DNA of 64,000 nucleotides. Source: Homalodisca vitripennis (Eukaryota > Arthropoda > Insecta > Hemiptera > Cicadellidae). Below the pieces are notes generated by a model. That model saw only the letters and a list, made by a program, of their open reading frames with translations. It was not told the origin of the DNA and did not search any database. The stretch is from positions 85,509-149,508 of the forward strand of contig NW_025777941.1 of assembly GCF_021130785.1 (NCBI RefSeq), given 5' to 3'. The translations under genes and the position numbers were made by a program. Shown piece by piece: positions 1 through 8,919 of the stretch. Each line of letters starts with the position of its first letter. Position 1 is the first letter of the stretch.

Positions 1-123
1 TGGTGTCCAGCCTGTAACTGTGGAATACACCAGAACTGCTACCAATTGTTGGAACATTTCTACAGGCCTTCAAATTGTGGCAGGAAAAAGAGGCGGGTGT
101 CTTCCAACGTGGATTCCGAGTAG
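1..123 (+). pseudogene. 3' end of a piggyBac-like transposase gene (partial)
   Basis: Frame 1 is open from the first base to a TAG at 121-123 and encodes 40 residues. It opens with a WCPACNCGIHQNC zinc-binding pattern (C-x2-C, then C-x-H-x2-C spacing) and ends in a basic tail (GRKKRR). A cysteine-rich C-terminus with a basic tail is typical of piggyBac transposases, and two other piggyBac remnants lie in this window. The rest of the gene lies upstream of the window. It could instead be another zinc-finger protein, because the catalytic part is not visible. An AATAAA-like signal follows near 199-206. Confidence 0.4.
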
Positions 124-363
124 AGCTGCAGACTTCTTTTGTACATATTGTTAAATACTTGTAAATACATGTAAGTAAAAATAACTGTTTTATAATTTAT
201 TAATAAACTGTTTAATTATATTCTGAATGGATTTACACATGATATATTGTTTTAGGGTCTTCCATGCAGGTGCTGGAAATTATCAGTTTGTATTCATTGA
301 GAATAGGATAAAGTACGGGTACGGATTTTTATATAAACTAGTATAAGTATAATTGTTATGCAT
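124..363. other. AT-rich 3' flank without a gene
   Basis: This stretch holds stop codons in all frames and a TTAATAAACTG polyadenylation-like signal near 199-209. It ends at the TTAA target site of the piggyBac element. Nothing else was recognised. Confidence 0.5.
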
Positions 364-381
364 TTAACCCTTTTAGTGCCA
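364..381. repeat. piggyBac 1 left end (TTAA plus TIR)
   Basis: TTAACCCTTTTAGTGCCA. It matches the reverse complement of 21238-21255. A related inverted copy follows internally (CCAACGTCCTAAAATTAGGA around 379-404), a probable subterminal repeat. Confidence 0.8.
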
Positions 382-715
382 ACGTCCTAAAATTAGGACG
401 TTGGATAATTGTATGAAGATTGCCAGCGTCCTATTTTTACGACGTTTTGTAAAAAAAAGATTAAAAATATATTTAGTAATTAAAATAAACATATCAGTAG
501 TGTTTTGGAATCACAATAAAACAATGTTTCCAATTATTACTTTGTTTAATTCATACGACCAAACATAATAGCCGTATTTTGATTTTTCAAGTTCGCTAAT
601 CTGTTTATTTTGTTCTATCACCTGTTGCTGATCGGTCAGCTGTGATCAGTTTGTACTTGCATTGTTTGTGAATGTTTTGATTGTAGTACAATCTGTTAGT
701 TTCTTATGTGTAACC

Positions 716-2661
716 ATGAAACGTTCCCATTCACCAGTTAGTGAAAACACAATACTTCAAATTGTAGAAAATGATTATCTCTCTGACAGTTTTGTGAGTG
801 ATATTTCAGAACATGAAAAAGTGTCAAGTTCACCTTCAGTTGTTGACGACAGTGATGAAGACCCCACTTTCAATCCTAATAGACCAACCACTTCTACAGG
901 TATTCGGGGACTAGGATTAAATAGAATAAATATAAGAATTGATACAGAATCGAGTGAATCTGATAGTGATTCGTCTGAAAATGAATCACCACGGCATCAA
1001 GGGGCTAGGCCTAACCAACAAGCCCACAGAATGGTACCTCCCAGACCTAGGCCTATCAATAGGGATGGAAACAATAGCTCTTCAGAAGAATCTGAGGATG
1101 GATCTGGTTGGGTTGATGTCAATGAAACCAATGACACTGAACATAGGCTCAATCACTCCGTAAGTTATATGGAACAGCCGGGAGTCAAGCACTGCCCTCC
1201 ACAAAACTCCCCTCCAAGTTCATATTTCAAACTTTTCTTCACCATTCCTTTAATTGAAATAATGGTCCAATTTACTAATAAGTATGCTACAGAATTTATT
1301 GACAAAAACCGGGATAGAATGAAAGCTCAAAGTAGGCTAAAATCTTGGAGGCCAGTTACTATCAATGAAATGCAAGCTTTCCTTCTTATATTGATGAATA
1401 TGGCTATAAAAAGACAAAACACTATTGCTTCATTTTGGTGTACACTTAAAAGTCAACTGATTCCTTGGTTTCCTAGAATGATGACAAGAAACCGCTTCCA
1501 AGCAATATTGCAAATTTTTTCATTTGGTGGACACTACAAACTTAGCACAGCCAGGCGACCCAAAACTATGATCCATGTGATCGATTCAAGCCACTGATTG
1601 AGCATATGAACCGACTTTCAAAATTGTATTTTACACCTGATAAAAATGTATCAATTGATGAGAGCATGATTGCAACCAAGTCACACTCACAACTTTTGCA
1701 GTACATGCCTAAAAAACATCACCGGTGGGGAGTAAAATTATGGATGCTGTGTGATGCTGCTACCCACTATTGTATCAGTTTTTTTGTTTACAAAGGGGCT
1801 AAGGCTAATGATAAGACAACACTAAGAAACAAAGGTTTAGGCTTTACTGTAGTGGATACACTAATGAAAATGGCTAACTTGTTCAACAAGGGATACCATG
1901 TCTTTGTAGACAATTTTTTTACCTCTCTAAAATTGGCAAAATACCTATATTCTAAGGATACCTTCATAACTGGAACTCTGAGACATAATCGTAAGGGCAT
2001 TCCTCCTCAAATGAAGCCAAAATTTAAAGTTGGCCAAACAAAATATCTCAGGAAAATCAGTATGATTATGCTTGGCTACAGACAAAAAATGTCACAAAAA
2101 ATGCAGGTTCTGTTATTGTTTACAAATGATGTTGCTGCATCAGAACGTAAGTCAAAACGGAGAGGAAATGTCGTTGTCATATCTTCAAAACCAAAAATGA
2201 TTAGGAATTACAATAAAAATATGGGATTGTAGACGGATCAGATCAAATGCTATACCAGTATTTGGACGACAGGAAGAGTTTTAAATTTTGGAAAAAAAAA
2301 AGGTAACATTTAATCTCTTTTCCAGAATGTTGTTAAATGCATACATATTGTATAAATTAAAACACCACAAAGCCTGTAACACATTTAGAATTTCTGGTGA
2401 GCATTGTAGATGAGCTAGGTGATCAGTGGCTTCAGTTGCAGGAAAATGCCACCTCTCCTAGACCTGCAGCAAGCAACCGTGGTAGTGGTCATACTAATGT
2501 TGGACGATTTTTTTGAAAAAGTTGGAGACAACAAGCAAAAAAACTGTTGTGTTTGTAGTGTTGAGAGCACTAAAGGAGGAGGAAAAAAGAAAAAATCCTT
2601 GTATATGTGTGTTAAGTGCAAGAGAGGGGTGCACACAAAGTGTTACCCTTCACACTTCTAA
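716..2661 (+). pseudogene. piggyBac-like transposase (frame-broken)
   Basis: The gene starts at ATG 716 (MKRSHSPVSE); a further in-frame ATG at 662 gives an unlikely leader. An acidic, serine-rich N-terminus is followed by the DDE_Tnp_1_7-type core: GVKHCPPQNSPPSSYFKLFF, then the first catalytic Asp in SIDESMIATK (about 1651-1680), the second in FVDNFFTS (about 1903-1926) and the third in the GSDQMLYQYLDDR region (about 2235-2270). The C-terminal cysteine-rich domain (CCVCSVES...MCVKCKRGVHTKC) ends at 2661. Frame breaks near 1570-1600, 2060-2100, 2225 and 2290 divide it. The family acts by cut-and-paste at TTAA; this copy cannot make a full protein. Confidence 0.85.
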
Positions 2662-3072
2662 TGAGTTTTTTGTTTATGATTTTTCTATGTGTACATATAT
2701 GAGTAGATATGAATATGGGGTTTCTAGCTCACTTTTGGGACAGACGGTAAATCAATGTAAAATACTGTTCAATGTACCATAAAGGAAGCTGAGAAATAAC
2801 ACAGCAAATCTCAATGAAAAATTAACCGAATCTACAGTCGTTCGTCTCCAAAAGCGATCGGTACATTACTATCTACTCTGTGGAATGAAAAATTAACCAA
2901 ATCTACAGCTGTTTGCTTCTACTTTCTTAAGCTGTGCTTTGTAAAATGTTGTCAAATCTGCTACGAATAAAGGAAAAATCTTCGAAATCTTAATAAAAAT
3001 TTAATCAATTTAAAACATTTTTACTAAAAACATACTGTACTTTAATAAAAACTTTTCTACTAAATAAACAAC

Positions 3073-3627
3073 ATGAACTCACCAAAGTCTCTACAATTTC
3101 TAGCATTAAAACAGTGCAACAAAGATGAATTCAGTGAATTGCCGGTTTATTTTCAACAACAGTTGATACCGTCTTCGATACTTTCCTTAAATGATACAGA
3201 ATTCAAAGAACTTGTAAAGTCTTTTGCAGAAAAAACGTCTAATGGAGTGTTTTACTATCGGCAAAAAACTAAAAAAATAAGGGATTATATATTTAATATA
3301 ATTACGAAAGATATTGAAAAGAAAGTAAAAAATAAACAAACAGAGAGTTTTCATCGTTTTTTTATGACATTTTTCCCATATTATACGTTCTTTCAAGATA
3401 ATCAAGACTTAATTGATGAATTTCTTAGGAATTTTTGTAAGTATCAAGATTTATCAACACAATTCATTAAAGAGCATTATAGAATTTTTCTTATAGAATA
3501 TAGCCACATTTTGTGTGAAACAAAAGGTATTACTGTAGATAATATTCCATGTGATTCCTATGAAGAAAGACACCAACTATGGTTATCAAAACAGTACTAT
3601 GACGTGGGGAGGGACTGCAAGTTTTAG
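3073..3627 (+). CDS. TIR-encoded 184-aa protein, left copy, function unknown
   Basis: An intact reading frame starting MNSPKSLQFLALKQC. It is a lysine/phenylalanine-rich, probably alpha-helical protein without a signal peptide or membrane segment. The N-terminus (SLQFLA, about 20 residues, then ELPVYFQQQLI) faintly resembles a SOCS/BC-box arrangement of the kind that recruits elongin/cullin complexes; this is inference only. Element B keeps SLQFLA and ELPxxFxxQLI while the residues between differ, which suggests selection on these two motifs. A second copy lies inverted in the right TIR (19715-20270). It faces the OB-fold-like gene at 3647-3952 tail to tail. I do not recognise a family. Confidence 0.6.
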   Translation: MNSPKSLQFLALKQCNKDEFSELPVYFQQQLIPSSILSLNDTEFKELVKSFAEKTSNGVFYYRQKTKKIRDYIFNIITKDIEKKVKNKQTESFHRFFMTFFPYYTFFQDNQDLIDEFLRNFCKYQDLSTQFIKEHYRIFLIEYSHILCETKGITVDNIPCDSYEERHQLWLSKQYYDVGRDCKF

Positions 3628-3646
3628 AGCACAACTGAAAAGACTT

Positions 3647-3952
3647 TATTCTACAAAGTTTAATTGTTATAATTTCTTTATCTTTTATAGTCTTCTTTCC
3701 AGTAACAATCAAGTGTAATTTTTCATTTTTGTTTAATTCTTTAATCTTTTTTTCATCCAAAACAGTCAAAAATCTGTTCGGCAAGTGTACTTTACAATCT
3801 TCCAACTCGGCAATTATTGTAAACCCGAATTTATCTTTCATTTTCTCCAAATTCAAGATTCTATGTTTCTTCCTTTCTTCCAATTCATTTAACTTCTTAT
3901 ACTCTTTAAACTTACATTCTCCAATATCATTTAACTCTTTCAAGAACTCCAT
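3647..3952 (-). pseudogene. TIR-encoded putative OB-fold/ssDNA-binding protein, left copy
   Basis: Starts MEFLKELNDIGECKFKEYKK at 3952 and would end near 3647, but a one-base change near 3660 shifts the last few codons; the right-TIR copy (19391-19696, 101 aa) is intact. The central pattern, KFGFTIIAELEDCKVHLPNR, is like a recurrent small protein of insect mobile and viral DNA (a K-x-G-x-x-hydrophobic-x-EL-x-D strand pattern followed by LP-x-RF) that I would expect to fold as an OB barrel and bind single-stranded DNA. A role in protein-primed replication is plausible but inferred. The start is preceded by the element's TTTTTTCTATTTAA motif. Confidence 0.5.
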
Positions 3953-4310
3953 TTAAATAGAAAAAATTTAAAGACGGAAAAAAATGAAATTTGCTAACAA
4001 TCACTCGAGAAGTCGGGGAGAATGTGAGTAAAACCGCATTCTTTTCACGAGGTTCTTCGTTTAATTTCTCCAAATGTACTATAAAATCATCAAAGATTTC
4101 AGGCTTAAAATCGTAGACAAATTCAACATCCAGATAATGAAAAAATACAGGTAATATCTTTTCATAATAAACGTGTGTATCGATACCTACAAACCTAATG
4201 TATTCTTTGAAAAGGAAAATAATTTTGTCAATGGTTCCAAGAGATAAGTAAAAATTTTTATTCTGTTTTCTAAATTCTGTAACAAAATTTTGTTTGCTTC
4301 TTGTCTCCAT
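3927..4310 (-). CDS. Unknown 127-aa protein (possibly the downstream half of a zinc-ribbon gene)
   Basis: The frame from METRSKQNFV at 4310 is rich in Phe, Tyr, Lys and Glu with several predicted helices (IDKIIFLFKEYIRFVG; KPEIFDDFIVHLEKL). Its start overlaps the end of the zinc-ribbon frame (4270-4479) by 41 bases in a different frame. In element B the equivalent ATG is ACG, so this frame may not start there at all and may be reached from the zinc-ribbon frame. The C-terminus runs into the start of the neighbouring MEFLKE gene and may be longer than the true protein. No family recognised. Confidence 0.35.
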   Translation of the reverse strand: METRSKQNFVTEFRKQNKNFYLSLGTIDKIIFLFKEYIRFVGIDTHVYYEKILPVFFHYLDVEFVYDFKPEIFDDFIVHLEKLNEEPREKNAVLLTFSPTSRVIVSKFHFFPSLNFFYLNGVLERVK

Positions 4311-4479
4311 ATTGCAATTTTGTAAGCAGATTATTCAAATGTGTTAGTTTATTTCGAAATTTCTTAGGTTTAGGTCTTTCATACAAAATTAAATTACAAT
4401 CTCTACAAACTAAATATTTTTTATCAATAATTTCTCCTCTATTACAACACTTGTAACAGTTGGCATTATACTCTTCCAT
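4270..4479 (-). CDS. Small zinc-ribbon protein, possible transcription factor
   Basis: MEEYNANCYKCCNRGE... with two cysteine pairs, C-Y-K-C and C-R-D-C, 19 residues apart, forming a TFIIB/TFIIS-like zinc ribbon, followed by a basic segment (RPKPKKFRNK). The reading frame closes 69 codons in, but a second frame continues without a gap (3927-4310). A zinc ribbon followed by a helical domain is also the layout of poxvirus-type late transcription factor VLTF3, which several large DNA viruses carry; the match is only structural and unproven. It diverges from the + strand gene at 4504 across a 24-bp gap. Confidence 0.45.
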   Translation of the reverse strand: MEEYNANCYKCCNRGEIIDKKYLVCRDCNLILYERPKPKKFRNKLTHLNNLLTKLQYGDKKQTKFCYRI

Positions 4480-4503
4480 TTAAACAAAAAGATTTTTATA
4501 TAA
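4480..4503. promoter_or_regulatory. 24-bp divergent promoter-like gap
   Basis: TTAAACAAAAAGATTTTTATATAA separates ATG 4479 (minus) from ATG 4504 (plus). Read outward, each start codon is directly preceded by a T-run plus TTTAA or TATATAA, the context seen at most genes of the element. The whole transcription start signal for both genes must lie here or overlap the coding regions. It is conserved in element B at 29610-29633. Confidence 0.5.
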
Positions 4504-4749
4504 ATGGAGATTATGGAACTAAGTCTACCGAGATATAAATTTTTCAGCACAAATGTTTATGTTTACATTTCTACAACAGAGATAAATAGAAATAATTTCA
4601 TTCTACTGTACAACTATTTAGGATATTTTGTCTATGATTACAAAGATTATTCCGGAAGAAATCGAGATTTTTCATCAGCGAAAGAGTATATTTTTGAAGT
4701 TTTAGAAGGAATGAAAGAGAATAATATGAACATCATCAATTATTGTTAA
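4504..4749 (+). CDS. Unknown 81-aa protein
   Basis: An intact small frame, MEIMELSLPRYKFFSTNVYV..., rich in Tyr, Asn and Phe, with no membrane span, signal or cysteine motif. The start is set by the 24-bp divergent gap and TATATAAATGG context. In element B (29634-29877) an added T near 29672 shifts the frame, but the rest is conserved. Its 3' end meets the capsid gene tail to tail in B; in A a 1.2-kb insertion lies between. No family recognised. Confidence 0.5.
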   Translation: MEIMELSLPRYKFFSTNVYVYISTTEINRNNFILLYNYLGYFVYDYKDYSGRNRDFSSAKEYIFEVLEGMKENNMNIINYC

Positions 4750-5957
4750 AGACATACAAAATGAGTGTTGTTAGTGTGCGTGTTTTTGCGATATCTACTT
4801 AACTTCTAAGAAATTGGGAATGGGATAAGAAGAAAGGTATCATATGTTTTATTTCAATCAACTCTAGATTTGTGACGTCTGCTGAGAGCGTTTGTACCAC
4901 TAACGCTTGACCTTGCTTTGCGCACGCCGTGTGTGGTACAAGGACAGTAGTGACACCAAACAATGACCTTGCTTTGCACACGCCGTGTGCGACAATGAAA
5001 TCACTGTAAAAACACTTAATTCTGTATTACAAATGAACACTATTTTCACACAATGTTTTTATCACAGTTTAGAATGTCTACACAAATTCAACACACAATC
5101 TTCTTGTAATGTCTTTCTTCGAGAATATAATAGAAACTTATTAAATATGAAGGACAACGCCCAGTGGAACACTTCACTTCACTTTTAACAAGAAACACAG
5201 ATCTTCACAGCAATCTTCTTACTTTATAAAGTCCATATCTTCTTTCTTCAACTTGCAAATACATTAGAATCTTCTAAATAATGATATATCTTGTTAAATT
5301 TCGTTTTAAAAATAGAGGAGGATCACACATGGCTAGCTATACGTGGCCAACGCCCAGCAAGAGATGAAGACGAGATGTAGTGTTACCAACATGTTTAAAA
5401 TGAAATGTCTCAATTCCCTAGAACTGTTATAGTTTCCAATGTATATTAAATAAGTATATATCAATATTTCTTTCAAACCTTGTTGTTCAAAAACCACTCA
5501 ACCGATTTTAATGAAATTTGGTACACATATAGTAAATACTTAACTTATCCATAAGGGTGAAATCATCCCCTATTTCTTAATATTCATAAAAAAAATATAA
5601 AAAATTATCAGACAAATCTGAAACTTCAAAAACAAGCGAGTTCTACTTAAAATTTCATGAAAAATAACAAAATGTTCAAAATCTACCCCAATCATCCCTT
5701 ATATTTAAACTCTTATATCTAGAGAAACTATTGGAGCTTTTCTGATGAAATTTGGTATATAGGTTCAGTAAATATTAAAGTATTTTGTAAAATCATCACT
5801 TCCGGTCCATGACCTTGAAATAGTTTTTTTTCCTAATATCATCACTATTTTTCAAAGTTTTTTACTGCAATTTAAAATGAATACTTTTATCAATGTCTTT
5901 AACAATTCTGTAAAGTTTTAAAACTATCCGACGAATAATAGTGAAAATAACGCGATT
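4750..5957. mobile_element. 1.2-kb segment present in element A only, probably a non-autonomous insertion
   Basis: In element B the small gene runs straight into the capsid gene (29870 region), whereas A carries about 1.2 kb here. It has no convincing gene. It contains a direct repeat, ACCTTGCTTTGCRCACGCCG (about 4911-4930 and 4963-4982), and a repeated TGATGAAATTTGGTAYAYA motif (about 5509-5527 and 5739-5757) of a kind common in insect repetitive DNA. I could not find terminal repeats or a target duplication, so the class is unknown (a Helitron-like element is possible). Confidence 0.5.
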
Positions 5958-5958
5958 T

Positions 5959-7165
5959 TTACTGAATTTCTCTAATATCGTTCTTAATCACATCATAGGC
6001 TAAAAAATTTCTCAGAAACCACAACCACATAACATGTCGAGTTTGTAACAGCTTTTTGAAAATCCATATTGATAATTATATCGTTCTTTGAACCAGAAAT
6101 ATTTGTCATACTCTTTGTTGTATCAATGACATAAATAGGTCTATTCGCTAAAAATTCTTTAGGATTGTAATACATTTCCTTATTATTACAGTAAAACTTT
6201 CTTAAAATCTTGATACATCTGATACATGATTCTGAAAAGACCTCCGGAAATGTTTAAATTTTGTAAATTCATCTGGATAATAAGAACCGTTCAATTTTAC
6301 TCTGATATTTTTTACATCCAAAACTATCAAACTTTGAAGGATTTTTTTCTTGATTATTCTGTCTATCTGTTTGAAAACCTATGATAAACGAACTTGGGAT
6401 TGAAGATATTTTCTATAAATATTTGTAATATCGAACGAATAAGTTGTTCCGGAAATACCTTTTTGTTCAATACATTGCCAATCTAGAAAATTAAACATAA
6501 TGTTTTGACTTTTTGTAATTTCATCAATCAACCTTATTTTACTCATGATTTTATAATCAATCATTGGAACTCTAATAAAAAAATCTGTAATTGTAATTTT
6601 GCCATTAACTGGCATATCATTTCCAGTTTTTGTTTTTAATATCGCATCATCGTCTTCTGCTCTTATAAAACTTAGATAAAATCCTCCTTTATAGATCGGA
6701 ATAGTAACATTTTCAAAAAATCCTAATCCAAAAATGAGATAAATTTCCAGCTGCTGCTTCAAAAACACCAAATTTAAAATCTGATTCAAAGCCATTAGAA
6801 GTTTGAGAAATAACATCACTTTTTGAATACGAAATAGTTCCTTTAATAGTGCTTAATTGACCACAGTTTTCGACTTCTTCTATCAATTTATTGTGTTTTC
6901 TTACTTCAATCTTAGAAAATAAAAACGGTATAAAATTATCGATTAATCTAACATTATCAGTTCCAAGATATGCTTGACCATCTTGTTTTGTTAAAGTTCC
7001 AGAAATATAAAACTGGAAGTTAGACGAGCAAAAGTTATCTCCAAAATCAATATTAAACTCAGTTCTTTTATTCGGTTCATTCAAATGTTGTTTACTAATT
7101 GGATAGAAATTTTTAAAAAACTCCGCCCTTTCAATATCACTAGCATATTTTCTGTAGTCCGCCAT
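5959..7165 (-). pseudogene. Major capsid protein, double jelly-roll type (broken), element A
   Basis: Starts MADYRKYASDIERAEFF at 7165 and ends at TAA 5959-5961; about 400 codons. Recognisable parts in order are FQFYISGTLTKQDG, NFIPFLFSKIEVRKHNKLIE, GFFENV, IRAEDDD, FNFLDWQCIE, VIIGFQTDRQNNQ and VKLNGSYYP. This order matches the hexon-like capsid family of invertebrate adintoviruses and Polintons as I know it; length and position in the virion gene block agree. Frame breaks near 6720-6740, 6400, 6330, 6255-6280 and 6005 prevent translation. The start lies directly after TTTTCTCTTATTAA. The role would be the main shell of an icosahedral particle. Confidence 0.7.
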
Positions 7166-7288
7166 TTAATAAGAGAAAATTTAAACATCATGTATAAGAA
7201 AGATATCATTTTTTCATCGATCTAATGTACGTTTTTATAAGAAAAGATATAAATTTTAGTAAAATAATTAAAAAGATTAGAGTCATTT

Positions 7289-7688
7289 TTAATGATCTAC
7301 TTCGTCATATTCAGGATTCTCTTCCTTAAATTTTGCGATCTCGGTCACATATTTCAATAAAATTTGCACAGGATAGTAACCGCTATCTATAATATTGTTC
7401 CAATCAACTGTATCTTTATTTTCATCCAAAAACTTTATACTCAAGTGTTGATGGAGACAAAGAACAGACATATGATCTTTTAATTGATAATGTATATTTT
7501 CTTGAATGAACTCTGATGATAAAGTTTGATATTTAGCAATGTTTATACCAATTCAATTTGTTTACGTATAATCTCATCATATCTTCGGATAATTCATATT
7601 TTTGAGAAATGTCATCCCAATGTTCTTTTTTCAAATCTCTTTCGTGTTGCATGATAAAAAGATCGAAAGCACTGTAATGTCCCGCCAT
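7289..7688 (-). pseudogene. Unknown 130-codon gene of the virion block, element A
   Basis: Starts MAGHYSAFDLFIMQHERDLK at 7688 and ends at TAA 7289. The N-terminal half is helical (MMRLYVNKLNWYNIAKYQTL) and the C-terminal half acidic (FKEENPEYDEVDH). A break near 7480-7550 separates the halves. The same gene lies at 31194-31594 in element B with a different break. It sits between the capsid and small zinc-ribbon genes and so may encode a minor virion protein, but I recognise no family. Confidence 0.45.
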
Positions 7689-7710
7689 CTCTATTTATTA
7701 GGAAAAAATT

Positions 7711-7860
7711 TCAAATCAAGTTTTTATAAAATTGGCTCTTTTTAGCGTTACATTCAGCACATTTTCCAGAAATTCTCTTAACTCCATTGATGTTTGCATA
7801 GTATTTTATATCATTTGTTGCAGTTTTTTCTTTACATCTCACACAATATATGAGCGCCAT
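7711..7860 (-). CDS. 49-aa zinc-ribbon protein (DUF5679-like)
   Basis: A short intact frame starting MALIYCVRCKEKT at 7860 and ending TGA at 7711-7713. Two CxxC pairs (CVRC and CAEC) are separated by 25 residues containing GVKRISGKC, then KKSQFYK. This is the treble zinc-ribbon pattern found in small proteins of large DNA viruses and in the N-terminus of this element's own integrase (CHKC...CSKC...KSKFIKN). The start is in the TTTTCCTTATATAAATGGCG context. In element B one extra A near 31735 shifts it. DNA or RNA binding is inferred. Confidence 0.6.
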   Translation of the reverse strand: MALIYCVRCKEKTATNDIKYYANINGVKRISGKCAECNAKKSQFYKNLI

Positions 7861-7874
7861 TTATATAAGGAAAA

Positions 7875-8919
7875 TTAGTCATCATAGCCGCCTAATCCAT
7901 TAAATCTGTTATCAATGTTTTCAAAAGATTTATTAACATCTTCTTTAAATTTATTAAAGTTTTCTTCTAGTTTATTTACTTTATCGAGATATAAAGAGTA
8001 TTGATCATCTATTCTTTTAAGTAATTCATTATTATGTGTTACATTCTCATTGAAACGTGTACCAAAATCTTCAAAAAAGTTTATTTTCTCATTGAAACGT
8101 GTATCAAAATTTTTCCAGAATTTTGTTAATTACTTCACCAACTAATTCATTAACATTATTTTTATATGTATTAAAGTTTTCTTCTAGTTTATTTACTTTA
8201 TCAAGTAATTCACCAACATTCGTCTACTGATCTTTTACTTCTTTCATCAAGTTTTTCATAGACTTCTGTTGTAAAATCTTTAACATGCTGTTTATGATTC
8301 TCATAATTTTGTTTTTAGTTCATTAAACATTTTAATAGGATCTTCTAATTGAATTATTACAACAACATCAAATGGATTAATTCCTTTACTAACACTGCTA
8401 ATTCTTTTTCCTTTAAAATCTAAGGCATTTTTAACATTCGGATCATGTAAATCAACAATATCGATGTTTTCTGATAATTTTAGAGGTTTTAAAATTTGTT
8501 CTTTAACAACAAACATCATGTTTGTCAATACCAGGTCGAACACCGACAATTCTTTTTTTATTAGCCAAACTAACATAATTCTTTTCAAACTTTGATCGCT
8601 TCAGTAATTTTATCAGCTTTTTCGATATGAGACATTAAATTGGTAAATAATTTTTTTACACCCATCATCAACTTCTTTTTTCAATGTTTTTATTTTATCA
8701 GCAACTTCATTTGAACTCATGAAATTTGCAAGTTTGTTATCATATTCTGCTTTAAAATCTTCAAATCTCGACAGCAAACATATCTGAATCTGGAAGGTTT
8801 TGTAATAAATTTTCTAACTTGTTATCAAACTCATTTCTCAAACTATCAAAATTCAAACTATTATCTACATTTTGAATAATTTGTGTTCCAAATACGTCAA
8901 AAATATTTTGTGAATCCAT
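7875..8919 (-). pseudogene. Coiled-coil fibre-like virion protein (broken), element A
   Basis: Starts MDSQNIFDVFGTQIIQNVD at 8919 and ends NGLGGYDD-stop at 7875. Heptad-like helices (FRNEFDNKLENLL, KTLEKEVDDGVKKLF) flank a compact middle domain (KRISSVSKGINPFDVVVIIQ), and the C-terminal third is a run of KLEENFNKFKED-type repeats. A domain between long coiled coils suggests a trimeric fibre or spike; that is inference. Breaks at about 8580-8770, 8510 and 8310 split it. Element B has the same gene with its own one-base changes, one of them in the next A-run to the A break at 8312. Confidence 0.5.

Larger units (their letters stand above)
2702..3970. repeat. Element A left terminal inverted repeat (gene-bearing)
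   Basis: About 1.27 kb that matches 19377-20641 in inverted orientation. Similarity runs from the terminal AGTAGATATG through two convergent genes and stops just after the promoter-like ATTTAAATAGAAAAAATT near 3953-3970. A TIR this long that contains coding genes means every element carries these genes twice. Confidence 0.85.

Noticed and set aside
3530..3660. C-terminal extension of the left TIR OB-fold frame (about 40 residues beyond the usual end)
   Set aside because: It arises from a late frame change; the intact right copies end at 101 residues, and the extension is antisense to the neighbouring gene.
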